NCBI GenBank assembly: GCA_017643025.1 | Contig: JAEPOG010000002.1 | Coordinates: 1 to 64,000, forward strand | DNA length: 64,000 bases | Source: Rhizobiaceae bacterium | Lineage (GTDB): Bacteria > Pseudomonadota > Alphaproteobacteria > Rhizobiales > Rhizobiaceae | Direction of reading: 5' to 3' | Shown: positions 26,982 to 34,678 of the stretch, piece by piece | Layout: the number at the start of each line of letters is the position of its first letter | How positions within the stretch are numbered: position 1 is the stretch's first letter | Made by a program: the position numbers and the translations under genes | The notes under the pieces: model-generated | What the model was told of the DNA's origin: nothing | The model's input: the letters and a program-made list of their open reading frames with translations, nothing else | Databases searched by the model: none

Positions 26982-27527
26982 TCACCGCGTCGCGGCGCGC
27001 CATTGGAAGCGGCCGCCGCCGTCTTCATCGGTCCACACAGGCGTTGCGCGGCCGATGATCGAGCGGGTGGAAATCGGACCGAAGTAGCGCCCGTCGAGGC
27101 TGTCCTCGACGGACCAGTTCATGAGGAAGATCTCGCCGTCGGCGATGCGCCGGCAGCCCTGCCAGACGGGCAGATGGCGGCCGAGACGGTCGCGCGTCAG
27201 CGCTTCACCCATCGCGACGCCATCGACGGTGACGTGTGCGCCGGTGCGGCAGACCTGCTGGCCGGGAAGGGCGGCGACGCGTTTCATGAGGGGGACGCCG
27301 CGCGGCACGTAGCCACGCTCGGCGAGGAACGATGCGAGCGGCTCAGGGGCGTCCACGGCGACGAGGTCAGTCACTTGAAGGCGTGGCGACCGGTCGAGCG
27401 AATAGAGTCCGATCGGCGTGCTGGCGGACGCGTTCCAGATCAGCCGGGGCGTGATGTGGATGAAGGACAGGCCACCGATCAGCATCACGGTGAAGTACGT
27501 CGTGATGACGTAGCCGAAGCGGGTCAT
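26982..27527 (-). CDS. traF: TraF, S26-family conjugal peptidase
   Basis: A 181-residue membrane-anchored serine peptidase of the TraF/LepB group. After one N-terminal membrane segment comes NASASTPIGLYSLD with the nucleophile serine, then PLMKRVAALPGQQVC with the general-base lysine, and DGRYFGPISTRSIIGRATPV. In RP4, TraF matures and cyclises TrbC pilin; the trb operon in this window supplies the substrate. It overlaps the DUF2840 gene by 4 bases. Confidence 0.93.
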   Translation of the reverse strand: MTRFGYVITTYFTVMLIGGLSFIHITPRLIWNASASTPIGLYSLDRSPRLQVTDLVAVDAPEPLASFLAERGYVPRGVPLMKRVAALPGQQVCRTGAHVTVDGVAMGEALTRDRLGRHLPVWQGCRRIADGEIFLMNWSVEDSLDGRYFGPISTRSIIGRATPVWTDEDGGGRFQWRAATR

Positions 27528-28030
27528 GGCTCGACCCTTCGGCGCAAGAGGATGGCCCGGTGCTGCTGCGCGGTGTAGTTGCGCGGTTCCTGGCCGGCGA
27601 CGAGCCGGTTATGAACGTGGCGCCAATGGTGCGGCGAGACCTCGGCGGGATTGATGCCGCTGGACTCGATCGCGTCGACGATCTGCAGGACGCGCTCGAC
27701 GTGTCGCCAGCTCTCGGCCTTCAGCAGAATGTCGCCGCCGGGGCGCACGAAGGGCAACGTCTGATAGGGTTCGCCCGGCGAAACCGCGCGCACGATGTCG
27801 ATGCGCGAGAGGACCGTTCCGAAGTCGTTGGACGCCCAGCGGACAAGCGCGAAAACGCTGTGGGGCGGGAAGCTGACGACGCGCCGGCGGCGGTCGAGAA
27901 TCTGTTCGTGGACCTCCTGTCCGAACCGGATCCAATATTCGATCCTTTTCTCGATCCAGGTCAGCTCGACATGGGTCAGGCCGGCGACGTTCGGCGTCGC
28001 GGCGCGACGCAAGTCGGCTGCGCCGTTCAT
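27524..28030 (-). CDS. DUF2840 protein
   Basis: A 168-residue conserved ICE protein of the DUF2840 family: THVELTWIEKRIEYWIRFG, VHEQILDRRRRVVSF, FALVRWASNDFGTVLSRIDI. No function is established. It is coupled to traF and to the small RHH gene by 4-base overlaps, so it belongs to the parA-traF transcription unit. Confidence 0.9.
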   Translation of the reverse strand: MNGAADLRRAATPNVAGLTHVELTWIEKRIEYWIRFGQEVHEQILDRRRRVVSFPPHSVFALVRWASNDFGTVLSRIDIVRAVSPGEPYQTLPFVRPGGDILLKAESWRHVERVLQIVDAIESSGINPAEVSPHHWRHVHNRLVAGQEPRNYTAQQHRAILLRRRVEP

Positions 28031-28281
28031 GGCGTTGCTCCATCGGTTGGGGGAAACTCGCGGGCGAGTAGCTCGCGCAGCATGTCGGCGACGGTGACCC
28101 CACGCTGAAACGCGGCGATCTTGATCTGGCCACGCATGTCGGGCGTGACGTCGATGGTGAGGCGCGCGGTGAAGGTGGCGGTGTCGCCGCCGCGCGGGTG
28201 CCGCGGATTGGGGGCTTTCACCCAGCTCTCTGGATCGGCTGGACGTGCAGTGAAGGCGCGTTTGTGGGGCCGCTCCGTCAT
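28027..28281 (-). CDS. Small ribbon-helix-helix protein, probable ParA partner
   Basis: An 84-residue basic protein whose C-terminal half (FTARLTIDVTPDMRGQIKIA, then RGVTVADMLRELLAREF) looks like an RHH DNA-binding domain. It is overlapped on both sides by parA and DUF2840. A small RHH protein directly after a small ParA usually serves as the centromere-binding component. That role is inferred from position. Confidence 0.8.
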   Translation of the reverse strand: MTERPHKRAFTARPADPESWVKAPNPRHPRGGDTATFTARLTIDVTPDMRGQIKIAAFQRGVTVADMLRELLAREFPPTDGATP

Positions 28282-28916
28282 GGTGCGATCCTCCCGACCT
28301 CAGTGCAGAGTGCGGTGATCTCGCGCGCAGCGGGGCTGCGTTCGTTGATCTCGGAGACCAGGCGGCCGGAGCGTGCCGCGTCGGCGAAGGTGACGCGCTG
28401 GCCGACGGTGCTGGTGAGTACCGGCGGATCGTGATCGGCGAGCGTCTCGGCCGTCTCGCGCGCGATGACGGTTCGCGCTCCGCAGCGATTCAGCACGAAG
28501 CGGGCGGCGAGCTGGGGGCGGTAGATCCGCGCCTCGCCCAGCAGCGAGAGCATCTCCGCGGACGCCCAGCCATCGAAAGGCGATGGCTGCACGGGGATCA
28601 GTACCAGGTCGGCGGCAAGCAGCGCGGACCGCATCAGGCTGGCGACGCGCGGTGGCCCGTCGATCACCACATGATCGGCGTCTCGCGCCAGCTCCGGCGC
28701 TTCGCTGTGAAGCGTATCCCGCGCCAGGCCGATGACACCGAAGAGTCGCGGCAGGCCTTCGCGTGCCCGCTGCTGGGACCAATCGAGCGCGGAGCCCTGT
28801 GGGTCCGCGTCAATGAGTAGGACGCGCCTTCCCTTGCTCGCCCATTCGCCGGCGACATGCAGCGTGAGCGTCGTCTTGCCGACGCCACCCTTCTGATTGA
28901 GGAGCGCGACGATCAT
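28278..28916 (-). CDS. parA: ParA-type partition ATPase
   Basis: A 212-residue Walker-type ATPase: deviant Walker A KGGVGKTTLTLHVAG near the N-terminus, LLIDADPQGSALDW, and the DHVVIDGPPR Walker B. The ATG at 28916 (MIVALLNQKGG) is chosen because the family starts here; the longer frame upstream is not coding. It is 4-base coupled to the HTH gene before it and the RHH gene after it. It should stabilise the excised or replicating circle. Confidence 0.93.
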   Translation of the reverse strand: MIVALLNQKGGVGKTTLTLHVAGEWASKGRRVLLIDADPQGSALDWSQQRAREGLPRLFGVIGLARDTLHSEAPELARDADHVVIDGPPRVASLMRSALLAADLVLIPVQPSPFDGWASAEMLSLLGEARIYRPQLAARFVLNRCGARTVIARETAETLADHDPPVLTSTVGQRVTFADAARSGRLVSEINERSPAAREITALCTEVGRIAP

Positions 28917-29203
28917 GACGCGCCGCCGCGTCGCACGGGCATTCCCCCGGCGGGCGTCGCCTGTCGTTTTGCAGGGTGGACAACACCGTGGCCCGGATCT
29001 GATGTCGACTGCCGTGTGCCGCGATCCGCCCAAGCCTGAAGATCGTCGAGGGCATAGACAATGCGTCCGCCGAGCTTGCGATAGACCGGTCCCGTGCCGT
29101 AGGTGCGGTGCTTCTCCAGCGTGCGACCGGATAGGCCGAGGAAGCGCGCCGCCTCGGATGTGCGGAGATAGCGTGGCGGGGGGTCGAGTCGCGCTGCTGA
29201 CAT
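28913..29203 (-). CDS. AlpA/excisionase-like HTH protein
   Basis: A 96-residue MerR/AlpA-type winged-helix protein: YLRTSEAARFLGLSGRTLEK, then YGTGPVYRKLGGRIVYALDD. The start at 29203 (MSAARLDPPP) is preferred because GGAGG lies 6 bases before it; an ATG at 29260 would add 19 residues. Such proteins control excision or plasmid-like genes on ICEs. In relatives I recall a repA gene between this gene and parA; here none is present. Confidence 0.85.
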   Translation of the reverse strand: MSAARLDPPPRYLRTSEAARFLGLSGRTLEKHRTYGTGPVYRKLGGRIVYALDDLQAWADRGTRQSTSDPGHGVVHPAKRQATPAGGMPVRRGGAS

Positions 29204-29356
29204 TGGGGCCTCCGGTGGATCGGCTGCCCCGCCGGCGTGCAGTGGCGAAGCGGCGACCACGATGGCGAACCACCGGCGTCAGGGTGGATGACGGAGTGAG
29301 ACCCCTCTGTGCGCGTACCCCCCTTGTGCCCCTCGTTCGATGGGGACCGCAGGGAG

Positions 29357-30137
29357 TCAGCGGCCGGCCAGCAAGCGGAGATAGCCGCCGCGCACCATCG
29401 TCTCGGCATCCTTGACCAAACGGATTGTCTGGGCGCGGATGGACGACGTTTTCCATTCGGTGGCGGACTGCCGCGGCGTGTCGAAAAGCACGCCGGCGAT
29501 TTCGCGATAAGTCGCGCCTGCGGATCGGCCATCGAGCGCACGCACCATGCGCACCAGCCGCAGGCGGCGGCGCGGTGTGAGCGTGAGCGCGCGCGGTAGC
29601 GGACCGGGGGCGCGTCCAAATAGGCGGCGTTGGAATCGCAATGCCGCTTCGGCGCGGATGTGGAAGTTGTCGTCGAGCGGCAGCAGAACGGCGAGCGGTT
29701 GAGCCGGGTCGATGGCGCCGACGACCAAATGATGATCGCCGTCGGGATCGGCTAAAATGATCGCACCTTCGCCTCCGGGTTGCGCGTGCAGTGTGGCGTG
29801 AGTTAGGTCGAGCTGGTCGAGTCGCTTGGCGGCGAGAAAGACGGCCGGCGCTGGTTCAATCAGCAAGACGCTGGCGACAAGCTCTGGCCGCCAGAAGATC
29901 GCGGTCTCGCTAGCGGAGCGGTCGGGATCGAGCAGGAAAGCGCAACCCCCATTGCGGGGTGGCGCTCCTATGCGGCAATGAAGCGCTCTCGCGGCTGGCC
30001 GGGGTGCCGCGCAGGCGGTCATAGTCGCTGCGATAGTCGGGATTGCGGCGCAGAAACTCCCACGCGAACCCTTGCCGTTCCAAGCGGTTCAGCGCGCGTT
30101 CGGTTGTCTGCAATCGCCAATCCGGCGGCTCGGCCAT
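29357..30137 (-). pseudogene. DUF6499-DUF2285 regulator, frameshifted
   Basis: The minus-strand frame from 30137 (MAEPPDWRLQTTERALNRLE) encodes the DUF6499 N-terminal domain (FAWEFLRRNPDYRSDYDRL) and reaches QWGLRF near 29940. The DUF2285 part (LLDPDRSASETAIFWRPELV to the end at 29357) continues in another frame. The two meet exactly where single-chain relatives read WGLRFL-DP. One extra T in the TTTCC at about 29936-29940 accounts for the shift. As written there is a 76-residue product ending at 29910, and an overlapping 221-residue frame with a start at 30022. It is either inactivated, a sequencing error or a slippage site. Confidence 0.75.
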
Positions 30138-30263
30138 ACGCGTCTCCTCGTCCGCGCTCTGAGTGGCCCCCTGCGCGTTAAGCCTCGCCGCCGACGAGGC
30201 TCGGCGGAAGTCCCCAAAACTGCGGGGCGCGATGCCTTGCACAACCGGGAGGAGTGTCCCGCT

Positions 30264-30539
30264 CTAGGACACGCGGGGACGGAGGAGCTCGCGATAGCCC
30301 GTCGTGGTCATCCAGCGGGCGCGGGCGAGATGGCTTTGATGAATAACGCGAGCGCGGTCGGGGTCATCGTCGGGGTCGAATCCGAAGATGATTTGCACCG
30401 CCTCACGCCAATCGGCCCCTTCCGCGTCGGCGTCCAGCAACCGGATGTAGGCGGCGAGATGGCTTTCATCGTAAGCCGTGAGACGGTTGCTCTCGGGCGG
30501 ACGATCCAGGAAGTCCATCGTGATCATCGGCGCGTCCAT
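30264..30539 (-). CDS. Conserved small ICE protein, unknown function
   Basis: A 91-residue acidic protein (LTAYDESHLAAYIRLLDADA, then ADWREAVQIIFGFDPDDDPD and ARARWMTTTGYRELL). I recognise it as a common neighbour of DUF2285 genes in alphaproteobacterial ICEs but cannot assign a function. The ATG at 30539 lies about 30 bases downstream of an AT-rich stretch. Confidence 0.7.
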   Translation of the reverse strand: MDAPMITMDFLDRPPESNRLTAYDESHLAAYIRLLDADAEGADWREAVQIIFGFDPDDDPDRARVIHQSHLARARWMTTTGYRELLRPRVS

Positions 30540-30661
30540 CTGTCTTGGTTAATTGATCGTATCGGCTCCGCCAAGGCACACCAGACCGACAAGTGAAATT
30601 TCCCGATGCTTTTCACGCATCACGGCAGCCCGCTGGCGGCATCACGCTCAGCCGACGCGGC

Positions 30662-30689
30662 CGTGTATTATAACACGTAGCGATATAAT
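30662..30689 (+). promoter_or_regulatory. Promoter and palindromic operator of the XRE regulator
   Basis: A perfect -10 box TATAAT lies at 30684-30689, 24 bases before the ATG. Immediately upstream is an imperfect palindrome at 30662-30677 with arms CGTGT and ACACG. It covers the expected -35 area, which suggests autoregulation by the XRE protein. No good -35 is present, which fits a regulated promoter. Confidence 0.65.
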
Positions 30690-30713
30690 GCACTATTGTC
30701 TCCTATCCTGCGG

Positions 30714-30941
30714 ATGGACATTCGCAGAATCTTTGGAGCCAACGTCAGGAGGTATCGCGTCGCTGCCGGTCTGAGCCAGGAAGCGGTCGCCGTGAAAATG
30801 GGTGTGGACCGCGCCTATGTGAGCGGCATGGAGCGGGGCCAGCAAAATGTCACGCTGTTGACGATGTGGCATTTGGCGGAAGCGTTGAACGTGAAACCCG
30901 CCGACCTCCTCGATGAGACGGTGGAAGTCACTGAAACATGA
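30714..30941 (+). CDS. XRE-family HTH regulator
   Basis: A 75-residue single-domain Cro/C1-type regulator: FGANVRRYRVAAGLSQEAVA, DRAYVSGMERGQQNVTLLTM, LAEALNVKPADLLDE. It is one of the few plus-strand genes in the leading region and stands alone between minus-strand operons. The ATG at 30714 is favoured over a TTG at 30696. It is a candidate master switch of ICE transfer or of the flanking minus-strand units. Confidence 0.88.
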   Translation: MDIRRIFGANVRRYRVAAGLSQEAVAVKMGVDRAYVSGMERGQQNVTLLTMWHLAEALNVKPADLLDETVEVTET

Positions 30942-31126
30942 CTCTACGCGAGTCGCGTTACAATTCAGCTCGCGTCCCGATCCGACCAACCGGACCTGCG
31001 GAAACGCGTAGGGTTGGCCAACCGGCGATCCGGAAAAGCGACAAGGTGCAAAGCCGGAAGGCCAGCCCGTTCGGGCCAGCCTCGAGGTGGTTTCGCGTGC
31101 GTGCCTTGGCGGGGCCTTGAAGGACT

Positions 31127-31151
31127 GCCCCGCCCGAGGATCGGGCGGGGC
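31127..31151. terminator. Strong hairpin between XRE and DUF736 genes
   Basis: A perfect 11-bp stem with arms GCCCCGCCCGA and TCGGGCGGGGC around a 3-base loop separates the converging XRE and DUF736 genes. It lacks a clear U-run on either strand, so termination would be imperfect or factor-aided. Confidence 0.65.
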
Positions 31152-31162
31152 GTCGCTGGCGG

Positions 31163-31486
31163 TTAGTCGGCGCGGCGGCCGTTGGGACGAGACCAAATCA
31201 GGCTGTAGCCCTCGCCGTCCTCGTCGTCGAAGAGGTTGGCGTAGATCGGGGCGGTAAAGCTCGGGTCGTCGAGCTTGAGGCCCAGATAATCGCGGCCCTC
31301 GTTGGAGCGCTTGGCCCAGGCGGCGCCGATCTCGACGCGGCCCACGAAGACGCGGTGGCTGGGGGCGTTCTCGCCGGAGCGGTTGGCCTCGGGAACGATG
31401 CGGACGTTCTTCGCCTGGACACTGAGGGTGACGATTTGGCCGCTGAACTCGTTGCCGGTCTTCTTGAAGGTGCCGATGGTCGCCAT
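31163..31486 (-). CDS. DUF736 protein (copy 2)
   Basis: A 107-residue DUF736 family member (MATIGTFKKTGNEFSGQIVT, RSGENAPSHRVFVG, DYLGLKLDDPSFTAPIYANL). It differs clearly from copy 1, so this is not a recent duplication. The ribosome-binding site AAGGAG lies 7 bases before the ATG. Upstream is a long structured leader shared with the DUF2493 gene, so expression is probably controlled separately from copy 1. Confidence 0.9.
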   Translation of the reverse strand: MATIGTFKKTGNEFSGQIVTLSVQAKNVRIVPEANRSGENAPSHRVFVGRVEIGAAWAKRSNEGRDYLGLKLDDPSFTAPIYANLFDDEDGEGYSLIWSRPNGRRAD

Positions 31487-31496
31487 GGTAGTTCTC

Positions 31497-31675
31497 CTTG
31501 ATCTCTGTTTCGAGCCCGCACCATGCGGCCTCGATGGCGATCGGTTGGCCGGAGGCGATCGGCGCCGCACCTGCTTGCAGGCCGAAGCGCAGCGGAGGAT
31601 GGCAGCCAGGCGACTTTGTTGTTTCGCGAGGAATGCCGGCGAAGCCGGCAGGGGAAGAAAGTCGATCGGCGCCAT
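31497..31675 (-). ncRNA. Structured leader family A, copy upstream of DUF736
   Basis: This leader matches 34377-34552. The conserved blocks on the plus strand are TGATC, GCGGCCT followed by ATGGCGA, GCGCAGCG, and GTTTCGCGA (31621-31629). A stem CGACTTT/AAAGTCG (31611-31617 and 31658-31664) encloses an inner hairpin TGCCGGC/GCCGGCA (31634-31650). In the other copy the same stems are CTATTTT/AAAATAG and GCGGCCC/GGGCCGC, so pairing is kept while sequence changes. It may act as an mRNA leader or as folded single-stranded DNA. Confidence 0.65.
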
Positions 31676-32069
31676 TGCGGCATAGGCGGTCGAGGCGCAG
31701 CCGGCCTTCGGCCAGATCAGCCCATCGAAGAGGCCGCTTGGAGTGCTCGATCAGACAGAGGTGTATCGAGGAGAACGTGGCTCGACCCGTCGCCTTCCCC
31801 AATGGACCGGCACGTTTAGCGCAACATTCCGTATCGGCGTCCGGCGGACGAAAGTGGGATCGTCGCCCGGCCGCGTAGACGAAAGACGTCTCAGGGATCC
31901 ACCATTGTGGAGTTGAGGAGCAGCTTCGCCGATTGGCTTGTGTTCCCGGCGGGCTTCGATGTGGGCTGCTCACGTCTAGTCGAGAGGCGCTCTATGGCAT
32001 CGTCTCGCCAACAAACGACTAGGACGGCGTATGCAAGCCTTGCTCGGCCGCCCCTGCCGTGCAGCCCGC
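31676..32069. other. Non-coding stretch
   Basis: About 390 bases between leader A and the membrane-protein gene. The open frames here have atypical composition and no family resemblance. I see no further repeat, terminator or promoter that I can support. Confidence 0.4.
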
Positions 32070-32513
32070 TTAAGCGCGCGCCATGCCGCCTTGTCCCGTA
32101 GGCGCGGTCCCAGCCAACGTCGTCACGCGAACGAATGCGGTGACGCCGACTGCGATGGCGCCGATCACAGAGAAGATGATCGGCCACGTCTCGGACGGCA
32201 TAGTGTGTTTCACGATGCCGTGGGTGGCGTGATAGCCGGCGATTGCGGCCGGCGCGACGAAGGCGATGGCGATCGCGAGCCTCAGCCAGAGCGGTTTCAC
32301 GAACACGAGCAGGAGTTGGCCCACGCCGAGTGTGACCAAGCCCGCGACAAATCCAACGGCAATAGCTCCGAGCCATCCCGCGCCTGTGCCGTAAGCCCAT
32401 GCGCCAACTGTGACGCCAGCGAACAAGGGCAGCGCATAGACCGCGAGATAGAACATCAAGCAGCAGAGAACGCCGATCGCGGCGATGCTGGCGATGATAC
32501 CAATGAAGATCAT
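32070..32513 (-). CDS. Small polytopic membrane protein
   Basis: A 147-residue protein starting at the ATG at 32513 (MIFIGIIASIAAIGVLCCLM), with about four hydrophobic segments rich in Gly, Ala and Val. I do not recognise a family. The ribosome-binding site GGGAGA lies 9 bases upstream. It is part of a minus-strand run of ICE accessory genes; its membrane role is unknown. Confidence 0.65.
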   Translation of the reverse strand: MIFIGIIASIAAIGVLCCLMFYLAVYALPLFAGVTVGAWAYGTGAGWLGAIAVGFVAGLVTLGVGQLLLVFVKPLWLRLAIAIAFVAPAAIAGYHATHGIVKHTMPSETWPIIFSVIGAIAVGVTAFVRVTTLAGTAPTGQGGMARA

Positions 32514-32661
32514 GGCGATGGTCTCCCGTGAGAGAATGTTTGACGGTCGCGCCATCCACCACCACCGCGGCGCGAGCAGAAGTATAGCTGAAAACAGACG
32601 CCAGCGGGAGGAGAATTCCCGTTGGCGTTCTGCGGTGCAGCTTGCGTGGCACTTCGCCCCT

Positions 32662-32829
32662 TCATGGTTGGAAGGGGTCGAATTCGTGGATGACGGTGCC
32701 GGGATCGCCGTCATACTCGGCGGCGAGCATGACGCCGTAGTTGCCAGCGTCAGCATGAAAGACGACGACGCAGGCCATGAGGGTGGTGGCGAGGTTCCAG
32801 CCGTTTGCGAGTGCGAGGGCTTGAGACAT
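32662..32829 (-). CDS. Small hypothetical protein (55 aa)
   Basis: It begins MSQALALANGWNLATTLMAC and has one moderately hydrophobic segment, then an acidic tail. A clear AGGAG ribosome-binding site lies 8 bases before the ATG at 32829, and a GC-rich leader with several inverted segments precedes it. It is probably real because of the ribosome-binding site, but no family is recognised. Confidence 0.5.
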   Translation of the reverse strand: MSQALALANGWNLATTLMACVVVFHADAGNYGVMLAAEYDGDPGTVIHEFDPFQP

Positions 32830-33150
32830 TGATCCGGCTCCTGTGTTGAGGCGGGGCCATCCCCGCGCGACAGGCGCCCGATGTGTCCGACCGAGGGCCG
32901 CAATCACCGCGCAGGCAAAGACGGAGCGGCGGCACGCTTCAGCGTAAGCCGACCCCTTGTGGGTTGATGGCGTCAGGCCCCTCGGCCGGACCAAGGATCA
33001 GCGCTGGTAGACGCGGGGTGGCGCCCGTCGGCAGGAGCCGTTACTCAAAGGCCGTCGCCGACCATGCGTGAAACCTCGCTATCCTCACGGTGCGCTGACC
33101 GATCGGCTAAGGTGCGCTTACGAGTCGACATGATGGTTGAGGCATGCGGC
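32830..33150. other. GC-rich intergenic region between divergent small genes
   Basis: No convincing gene is present. On the minus strand the segment before the 55-residue ORF has self-complementary patches (for example CCCTCGG and CCGAGGG), so a structured leader is possible. I could not align it with the other leader families in the window. Confidence 0.35.
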
Positions 33151-33360
33151 ATGACGGAGTTCACGGGACGCGAGTTGCATCTGGTGAAGAAGGCGCTCGC
33201 GATTGCGGTGCTGGCGATCGAGCGACAGGCGGGACCGTTTCAATCGGCGTCCGATCAGAGCGATATGAAGGCGCTGCTCGACGGCCTGATCGAGAACGAC
33301 ACGGAGTTGGCGCACTATGCTCGTGCGGCCCGGCTCGCGGTGACGGGTGAAGCGGACTGA
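33151..33360 (+). CDS. Small hypothetical protein (69 aa)
   Basis: It begins MTEFTGRELHLVKKALAIAV and looks helical throughout. Alternative in-frame starts are at 33130 and 33064; the ATG at 33151 has GAGGC about 10 bases upstream. It is a plus-strand gene among minus-strand genes, family not recognised. It may be an ICE accessory protein. Confidence 0.5.
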   Translation: MTEFTGRELHLVKKALAIAVLAIERQAGPFQSASDQSDMKALLDGLIENDTELAHYARAARLAVTGEAD

Positions 33361-33434
33361 AAGGCGGTTTTGCGGAAAGCCGTTGACCCGCCGTTGCGGT
33401 TTCACGTCATTGCACGGGAAGGGTAAGGCGGCGC

Positions 33435-34364
33435 TCACGCGCCGCCGAACTTCCAGACCGGGATGCCGAGCTTCTTCGCCTTGTCAGCGAGGTTGTCCTG
33501 GATGCCGGTGCCCGGGAAGTGCAGGACGCCGATCGGCAGGGTCTCCAGCAACGAGTCGTTGCGCTTGAACGGTGCGGCTTTGGCGTGCTTCGTCCAGTCG
33601 GGCTTGAAGGCGATCTGCGGCACCTTGCGGTTGTCGGCCCATTTGGCGGCGATTAGCTCCGCACCCCTCGGCGATCCGCCGTGCAGCAGCACCATGTCCG
33701 GGTGCTTGGTGTGAACTTGATCGAGCTTGGCCCAGACCAGCCGGTGATCGTTGAAGTCGAGCCCGCCAGTCAATGCCACCTTCGGCCCCGCTGGGAAGAG
33801 CACCTGATTCTCGGCGCGCTTCTTCGCCGCCAGGAAATCGCGGCTATCGATCATCGCCGAGGTCAGGTTGCGATGGTTGACCTTCGATCCGTTGCGCGGC
33901 CGCCAGGCCGAATGGGTGTGGTGCTCGAACTGGTCGGCGGCCTGGTCGCGCATCAGCTCGAAGGCGTTGCGGCGTTCGATCAGCGTCTGGCCTTCCGCCG
34001 TCAGTCGCTCCAGCTCGACGGATTTGACCTCGCTGCCGTCCTGCTCCCGTTGCGAGCGCTGCTGGGACAGCTCGTTGTCGTCGAGTTCACGTTCGATCCG
34101 TTCGATGGCCCGATGGAAGACGTTCACCGTCGACCAGAGCAGGTCCTCGAGGTCGGGTTCGAGGCGAGTGTCACCAAGCGCCACCACGAGGGCGTCGAAG
34201 ATGTCGGAGATGCTGCCGGCGAGGATGTTCGCTTCCGGAAGCGGCCTGGCATCGGGCTCGTCATGGAAGGGACGATAGCCATAGAGCTGGAGTTCATGGA
34301 GGACTTGGTCGGTCGGGGATGAACTGTGGTGCGGTTCGAAAGCGTCGTCGTGGTCGGGGGTCAT
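33435..34364 (-). CDS. DUF2493 (YspA/SLOG-like) protein
   Basis: A 309-residue protein with a C-terminal DUF2493 domain (VALTGGLDFNDHRLVWAKLD, MVLLHGGSPRGAELIAAKWA, IGVLHFPGTGIQDNLADKAK), a SLOG-superfamily Rossmann-like fold thought to bind nucleotides. The N-terminal half contains a long charged helix (RAIERIERELDDNELSQQRS). It is a frequent passenger of these ICEs and of plasmids; the ligand is unknown. A structured leader is upstream. Confidence 0.85.
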   Translation of the reverse strand: MTPDHDDAFEPHHSSSPTDQVLHELQLYGYRPFHDEPDARPLPEANILAGSISDIFDALVVALGDTRLEPDLEDLLWSTVNVFHRAIERIERELDDNELSQQRSQREQDGSEVKSVELERLTAEGQTLIERRNAFELMRDQAADQFEHHTHSAWRPRNGSKVNHRNLTSAMIDSRDFLAAKKRAENQVLFPAGPKVALTGGLDFNDHRLVWAKLDQVHTKHPDMVLLHGGSPRGAELIAAKWADNRKVPQIAFKPDWTKHAKAAPFKRNDSLLETLPIGVLHFPGTGIQDNLADKAKKLGIPVWKFGGA

Positions 34365-34376
34365 CGCAGTTTTCCT

Positions 34377-34552
34377 TCGCTTGATCGGCCGCGCCCATCG
34401 CGGCCTTCATGGCGACGAAGGCTCACCGGCGGGGCGGACTGGCAGCCCGAGCGCAGCGAGGGCCTTGATGGCTAAGGCCGGCTATTTTGTTTCGCGATGG
34501 AAAGCGGCCCACTGGGCCGCGCCGGAAAATAGTCGGCCGCCGCCATTGCCCG
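34377..34552 (-). ncRNA. Structured leader family A, copy upstream of DUF2493
   Basis: The second copy of the leader at 31497-31675. The invariant GTTTCGCGA is at 34489-34497. The outer stem CTATTTT/AAAATAG (34482-34488 and 34526-34532) extends to about 13 pairs with one mismatch. The inner hairpin is GCGGCCC-ACT-GGGCCGC (34504-34520). It ends 12 bases before the DUF2493 ATG. Stem sequences differ from the DUF736 copy while pairing is preserved. Confidence 0.65.
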
Positions 34553-34678
34553 GCCGGCCCGACTGTGAGCCCGATCGCCCTCTCAGAAGGCCGTGGGCGT
34601 GGTCCTCTCCGGCGCCGAGGGAAAGATGGCCGCCGACCTTATGGCGACGACGCTGCCCGCGCCCCATCCCCGTTCCGG

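Noticed and set aside
29357..30022. Intact stand-alone DUF2285 gene starting at 30022
   Set aside because: The first 35 codons of that frame read as an out-of-frame version of the DUF6499 linker; a frameshift of one longer gene explains it better.
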